DNA of 64,000 nt, from assembly GCA_937625935.1 (NCBI GenBank), contig OW569361.1, positions 62,001-126,000 of the forward strand, in the 5' to 3' direction. How positions within the stretch are numbered: position 1 is the first letter of the stretch; each line of letters starts with the position of its first letter. The position numbers and the translations under genes were made by a program. A model generated the notes under the pieces. It did no database searches. It was not told where the DNA came from and saw only the letters and a list, made by a program, of their open reading frames with translations. Shown piece by piece: positions 59,870 to 64,000 of this stretch. Source of the stretch: Tetramitus jugosus (Eukaryota; Heterolobosea; Eutetramitea; Acrasida; Vahlkampfiidae).

Positions 59870-61645
59870 ATGGCAGACAATGTGAGCACCACGAGTGCCA
59901 AAGTCAGAAAAGCACCTAGAAGCACAAGTTCTCGCATGAGTACCACATCTCGCATGAGTCGTATGACCAACGTGGAACCCACTCACAACATTCTCTGTTG
60001 TTTGTGTGGTGTTGCTGTTCCACCCAACCCAGCCAACATGTGCATGAATTGCATACGATCTCAAGTCGACATCACTGAAGGCATTCCAAAGGAAGAAATT
60101 ATACATTGGTGCAGAGACTGTGAACGTTATTTGCAACCACCAAAGTACTGGGTAGCTTGTACACTGGAGAGCAAGGAACTATTGACCATTTGTCTCAAGA
60201 AAATCAAGGGTCTCAGTCGATTGAAGCTCATTGATGCAAAGTTTTTGTGGACTGAACCTCACAGCAGAAGACTCAAGGTGAAAATTACAGTTCAAAAGGA
60301 AGTATTCAACGGTACAATGCTCCAACAATCATTTGTCGTTGATTTCATTATTCGTAATCAACAGTGTGAAGCATGTCAAAAGAGCTATACCCCATACACT
60401 TGGACTGCTGTTGTACAAGTGAGACAAAAGGTGGATCACAAGCGTACTTTTTACTATTTGGAGCAGTTGATTCTGAGGTACAATATGCATGAGAAGTGTA
60501 TTAATATTAAGGAAGAACCTGATGGTATGGACTTTTATTTTGGACATCGATCCCATGCGAACAAGTTTGCAGATTTTGTTCAAACCATGTGTCCAACACG
60601 AATGAAGACGAGTGAACGATTGATTACACACGATCAAAAGAGTAACATTTTCAATTTCAAGTATGCCTTTTCAATTGAAATTGCACCAGTCTGTCGTGAA
60701 GATTTGCTCTGTTTGCCATCCAAGCTGTCAAAGAATATGGGTGGAATCGGTCCTGTTGTCCTCTGTCAAAAGATTAACAATAAGATTTATTTCTTGGACC
60801 CTACCAATTTGCAACACGGTGAAATTACTCACAGTGTCTACTGGAAGCACTATTTTGTGACTCTGATGGACATTAGAAGATTGGTTGAGTTTACAGTGTT
60901 GGATGTGGAGTTGTTGGATCATGAAGAAGATGAATACGCTTATCATAACAACAACAACAACAACAATAATGCATCTTCCTCTGTCTTCTCATACAAGAAT
61001 CACAGATTGGCCGAAGTGCAATTGGTCAGATCGGAAGAGATGGGTGGTGATGATGATATCATCTATGTCAAGAGTCATTTGGGTAATGTGTTGAACGCTG
61101 GTGATTCCGTCTTGTGCTATGATTTGAAGAATGCTGCCTACAATGAGAATGACATCAGAGAGTTGAAGGCTGCCAACATTCCTGACGTTATCATTGTGAA
61201 GAAGGTCTATAGAAGAAATAAGGAGCGACTCTTTAAGCTCAGAAAGCTTGAGAAGGTGGCCGACGACGATAAGAAGAATGGTGAAAAGGACAAGACCAGA
61301 AGAGAGAGAGACTATGAGAGATTCTTGCAAGAGTTGGAAGAAGATCCTGAATTGAGATCAAAGGTCGATTTGATCAAGAGAACTGATATCCAAGCAGCAA
61401 AAAGCAGACCAGCCGAGGATGATGATAGTGATCTGGATGATGAATTGCCAGACATTGACGAGGATGAATTGAAGGATGAGAAGGAAATTGAACTGTTGAG
61501 GAAACAAGAATCTCAGAATGACGAAGAGAATGAAGACGACGTGGAGCCTATCCAACTTGAAGTCAATGAAGGTTTCACAGGAAAGGCTAGCGATGTCTTG
61601 CTCAACATTGAGGAAGAAGAAGAAGAAGAAGAAGAGGATGAATAA
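59870..61645 (+). CDS. NMD3: 60S ribosomal export adaptor NMD3
   Basis: Adaptor that carries the large ribosomal subunit out of the nucleus by recruiting CRM1, and is released late in cytosolic maturation. The 591-residue protein has an N-terminal Ser/Thr/Arg tail. The zinc-binding region follows (C-C-L-C-G-V-A-V-P, C-M-N-C-I-R-S, W-C-R-D-C-E-R-Y-L-Q-P-P), then L-K-L-I-D-A-K-F-L-W-T-E-P-H-S-R-R-L-K-V-K-I-T-V-Q-K-E-V, with C-E-A-C and the G-H/Q-R-S-H-A-N-K-F-A-D-F motif. The acidic C-terminus (D-D-E-L-P-D-I-D-E-D-E, then a Glu run) is where the CRM1-type export signals usually lie. An Asn-run insert is at about 358-366. ATG 59870 follows AAAACA. Confidence 0.95.
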   Translation: MADNVSTTSAKVRKAPRSTSSRMSTTSRMSRMTNVEPTHNILCCLCGVAVPPNPANMCMNCIRSQVDITEGIPKEEIIHWCRDCERYLQPPKYWVACTLESKELLTICLKKIKGLSRLKLIDAKFLWTEPHSRRLKVKITVQKEVFNGTMLQQSFVVDFIIRNQQCEACQKSYTPYTWTAVVQVRQKVDHKRTFYYLEQLILRYNMHEKCINIKEEPDGMDFYFGHRSHANKFADFVQTMCPTRMKTSERLITHDQKSNIFNFKYAFSIEIAPVCREDLLCLPSKLSKNMGGIGPVVLCQKINNKIYFLDPTNLQHGEITHSVYWKHYFVTLMDIRRLVEFTVLDVELLDHEEDEYAYHNNNNNNNNASSSVFSYKNHRLAEVQLVRSEEMGGDDDIIYVKSHLGNVLNAGDSVLCYDLKNAAYNENDIRELKAANIPDVIIVKKVYRRNKERLFKLRKLEKVADDDKKNGEKDKTRRERDYERFLQELEEDPELRSKVDLIKRTDIQAAKSRPAEDDDSDLDDELPDIDEDELKDEKEIELLRKQESQNDEENEDDVEPIQLEVNEGFTGKASDVLLNIEEEEEEEEEDE

Positions 61646-61659
61646 ATTAATAATTTCCT

Positions 61660-63312
61660 TTACTCGTTTGATCTAGTTCTCATTGGCGCAAGCAAAAACC
61701 ACAAGAGTCCCAGATAAGCCACAGTTGGTACGATCAACAACAGGTTGAATGTCATTGGCTGTACCTGATAGACATTCATTGTGGATGTTGGTGTTCCGTA
61801 GAACTTGTACACTCGGTCTCCCAACTCAAACTCATCCTCTTGTACTCGACCAGCAAAAGTTTGTTTCATGACGTTTCTCATGGCTTCAATGAATGGACTG
61901 GTGGATGTCGTGAATGGGAGAGCTCTCGAGTGTTGCGAAAGCAAATCCAAATTAGATTTGATGTAGTGGTCACTCAGTCTGATTTTCGAGGCAACATCAT
62001 TGCCTTCACCATAAATAAACTTAGCCAAGGCATCAGCAATCAATTTGATATTTTGTTCCACAATTGTCTGATTCACAGTCAAATCAAAAGTACTCGTTCT
62101 TAATCTCTGTGGTGTCGATTTCAACACACTGGACACGGTGGCTGCATGAATCTTCTTTCTGGCAAAGATTTCGTGCTCCCACGATGCTTCCTTGCCTGCT
62201 GCAAGAGCCTTTTGAGAGAATTGCAGCGGAACATTCATGTTCTTTGCACTTGAGCTAAACTCCTTGAACAGACGCACAACATTCTCGTCGTTTGTCTTTT
62301 GAGTGATATGAATGTTGAGCTTTGAGCCAGCAATGTTCTCCAAGCACAACACAAACAACAGGTTGTTTCTAATGGAAGGACTCAGATTCTTGAGCCAATT
62401 TCTGGATCCTTCATAGCCCAATCGACCAGCACTCGTCAACACAAAAATCAAATCATAACTACCTCTTGTAGAAGCAGTAGAGTACAGTCCCTTGAACACT
62501 CTGGCCAATTCCAACAGACCGACCACTGAGCTCGCAGTAGATGCCATTCCTCGAGTGACTTCTGGTGCAGCAGCCAATGTATCATAGTTTGCTACAACGG
62601 CAACCGTCAGTCTTTCTTGATGATTGCTCGTGGAAGCCTTTCTTGATGAAGCACTCTTTCCGTTTAAGGTACCATAGAGATTGACCAATTTGACACCAGC
62701 TGCCAATGCAGTAGCCTCCTTTTCGTTGACAGTCAATTGAAGATTGTCATCACCTAGAGTCACACGATTCAACAACTGTTCTAGCTCTGATTCACTCTGA
62801 ACAAAGTAAATTGGCTTTTCAATCGATCTTGTCAGAATAAAAAGCTCCAGCTCTTTCAGAGCGGCAAGGTTTTTCTCCGCTAATTCTACGGTTTCATCCA
62901 TTTTGGCGGGAAAAACAATAATGAGCGCCAACCATTGCGCATTACGATTTGAATGCGACAAAAAATGATCCAACACGATCGAAGTGCTTGAATTTTTGAG
63001 AGAGGCCAACAATGCCTCCAAATGAATCACCAAAACACTTCTCTGAGTAGGCAACGGCAGAGAAGATGAATTGTTGTTGATGAGGTCATTGATCGTTTGA
63101 GTAGAAATGGTGGAAATGGGCAGTGCATTGTTGATGCCAGTTCTTCTGACACCCAACTCCAATCGATTCAATGTTCGATCGTATTGAAGGCCACGATAGA
63201 CTTTGAAGGATTGGTGGGAATGGACTAGTGAGAAGACACAACAAAATACAACGAGTACGAGTGTAATGAGCGCACGTCGACGAGTCAAAATTGTTGTTGT
63301 TGATTGTAGCAT
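61660..63312 (-). CDS. NCLN: nicalin (ER translocon-associated BOS complex)
   Basis: ER membrane glycoprotein that, with TMEM147 and NOMO, forms the BOS part of the multipass translocon. The 550-residue protein has an N-terminal hydrophobic signal (A-L-I-T-L-V-L-V-V-F-C-C-V-F-S-L-V-H-S) and a large lumenal, aminopeptidase-like domain: T-V-A-V-V-A-N-Y-D-T, G-M-A-S-T-A-S-S-V-V-G-L-L-E-L-A-R-V-F, L-I-F-V-L-T-S-A-G, Y-E-G-S-R-N-W-L, V-L-C-L-E-N-I. One C-terminal membrane helix (L-L-I-V-P-T-V-A-Y-L-G-L-L-W-F-L-L) follows. Metal ligands of true peptidases are not conserved, as expected for nicalin. Convergent with NMD3, with only 14 bp between stop codons. ATG 63312 is used because the upstream frame is leader-like. 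Confidence 0.9.
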   Translation of the reverse strand: MLQSTTTILTRRRALITLVLVVFCCVFSLVHSHQSFKVYRGLQYDRTLNRLELGVRRTGINNALPISTISTQTINDLINNNSSSLPLPTQRSVLVIHLEALLASLKNSSTSIVLDHFLSHSNRNAQWLALIIVFPAKMDETVELAEKNLAALKELELFILTRSIEKPIYFVQSESELEQLLNRVTLGDDNLQLTVNEKEATALAAGVKLVNLYGTLNGKSASSRKASTSNHQERLTVAVVANYDTLAAAPEVTRGMASTASSVVGLLELARVFKGLYSTASTRGSYDLIFVLTSAGRLGYEGSRNWLKNLSPSIRNNLLFVLCLENIAGSKLNIHITQKTNDENVVRLFKEFSSSAKNMNVPLQFSQKALAAGKEASWEHEIFARKKIHAATVSSVLKSTPQRLRTSTFDLTVNQTIVEQNIKLIADALAKFIYGEGNDVASKIRLSDHYIKSNLDLLSQHSRALPFTTSTSPFIEAMRNVMKQTFAGRVQEDEFELGDRVYKFYGTPTSTMNVYQVQPMTFNLLLIVPTVAYLGLLWFLLAPMRTRSNE

Positions 63313-63424
63313 GTCGTCTTGTTTATACCTTGTTTTTTGTTTGTGATCAAAAATTGTGAATTTGTCGCGTTTTCGGGGAAAAGGTGAAAATTCCGATTGG
63401 ATCATCTCCGATGTGTGAAGAGGC

Positions 63425-64000
63425 TTACTGACAGTATCTCTTCTCGACAGTCTTGACTATGCCAAAGGCAACGGTTTGCCTCATATCTCTGACAATGAAT
63501 CGACCTAGAGGTGGATATTCGGCATAGGATTCAACACACATGGCTTTTTGTGGTACAATCTTGACTAAACCAGAATCACCCTTCGCCAAGAATTCTGGGA
63601 GTTCTTCCTTGACCACCCCAGATCTCCTATCGATCTTGGATTGGATCTCAGAGAACTTGCAAGCAATATGGGCAGTATGACAAGTCACAACTGGAGTATA
63701 GCCATTTCTGATCTTAGTAGGATGGTTAATGACGATGATCTGAGCGACGAAAGATTCAGCTTGCTTCGCAGGGTCTCTGTTCGAGTCAGAGCAAACGTAA
63801 CCTCTTTTGATATCATCAACGGTCAAATTCTTAGTGTTGAAACAAACGAAGTCACCAGGTTCTGCCTCAGTTATTGGATTGTGAAACATTTCCAGGTACC
63901 TGATTTCTGTAGTGTGGTTGTCTGGAGCGAAGGTAACGCTCATTCCAACCTTAATGACACCAGTCTCGACTCTTCCGACTGGAATAGTACCAATACCACC
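63425..64000 (-). CDS. EEF1A: translation elongation factor eEF1A, C-terminal part (runs off window)
   Basis: Carries aminoacyl-tRNA to the ribosome; only the C-terminal 192 residues (domains 2 and 3) are inside the window, with the frame open to 64000. Seen: [12 protein letters not shown] in domain 2, [35 protein letters not shown][12 protein letters not shown]. These fit eEF1A better than eRF3 or HBS1. The GTPase domain and start lie beyond the right edge. The terminal V-E-K-R-Y-C-Q differs from the usual Lys-rich tail. Confidence 0.95.
   Translation of the reverse strand, partial: GGIGTIPVGRVETGVIKVGMSVTFAPDNHTTEIRYLEMFHNPITEAEPGDFVCFNTKNLTVDDIKRGYVCSDSNRDPAKQAESFVAQIIVINHPTKIRNGYTPVVTCHTAHIACKFSEIQSKIDRRSGVVKEELPEFLAKGDSGLVKIVPQKAMCVESYAEYPPLGRFIVRDMRQTVAFGIVKTVEKRYCQ

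Overview
This window is a gene-dense piece of a nuclear eukaryotic genome, most likely from a heterolobosean amoeboflagellate close to Naegleria. That assignment is an inference. It rests on about 35 closely packed genes on both strands, few short introns (64-182 bp, mostly GTAAGT/GTATGT/GTACGT...AG), A-rich leaders such as ACAAAAAATG before start codons, abundant Gln/Asn/Ser/Thr homopolymers, and conserved eukaryotic housekeeping proteins mixed with many lineage-specific ones. No ribosomal RNA, organellar sequence or CRISPR array is visible.

Left third (1-21600): 4'-phosphopantetheinyl transferase, a small helical protein, SAR1, an RlaP/YcgL-type nucleotidyltransferase, cleavage stimulation factor CstF77/Rna14, cytosolic asparaginyl-tRNA synthetase, a FAM184 coiled-coil protein, a TPR-like helical protein, a 57-residue membrane microprotein with a 34-nt first exon, a GTPase with an inserted zinc ribbon, tRNA-splicing endonuclease SEN2, ALG5, and a divergent pair made of an EEP-fold (DNase I-like) protein and a PIN/NYN-like protein whose core is flanked by two copies of the same small module.

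Centre (21600-29500): this is the disturbed part. It holds decayed coding-like sequence, a small Cys-rich gene, and a nearly full-length 5.3-kb non-LTR retrotransposon (ORF1, then ORF2 with AP endonuclease, reverse transcriptase and a CCHC knuckle) on the minus strand. The element is bounded by a 16-bp target-site duplication with one mismatch and sits 40 bp upstream of a tRNA-Lys(UUU) gene. That matches the target preference known for the TRE5 elements of Dictyostelium. ORF2 carries two in-frame stops, so this copy is probably dead. Between the tRNA and the next gene lies another coding-like but broken stretch.

Right half (29500-64000): ASCC3/Slh1 helicase, a predicted mitochondrial protein, a PFA-DSP (Siw14/Oca) family protein lacking the catalytic Arg, a 3-TM protein, UTP4, an unrecognised protein, a SPCA/PMR1 Ca/Mn pump divergent from TRM6, a repeat-rich coiled-coil protein, AP-5 mu divergent from EB1, a kinesin convergent with EB1, a B-box protein, NMD3, nicalin, and the C-terminal part of eEF1A running off the right edge.

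By function the window is rich in translation, RNA and ribosome biogenesis genes (AsnRS, SEN2, TRM6, UTP4, NMD3, ASCC3, eEF1A, CstF77), secretory pathway genes (SAR1, ALG5, SPCA, nicalin, AP-5 mu) and microtubule genes (EB1, kinesin, FAM184). Neighbours share promoters but there are no obvious operons. Start codons were chosen at the first ATG that opens the conserved region after an A-rich leader; exon joins were checked for reading phase by hand.
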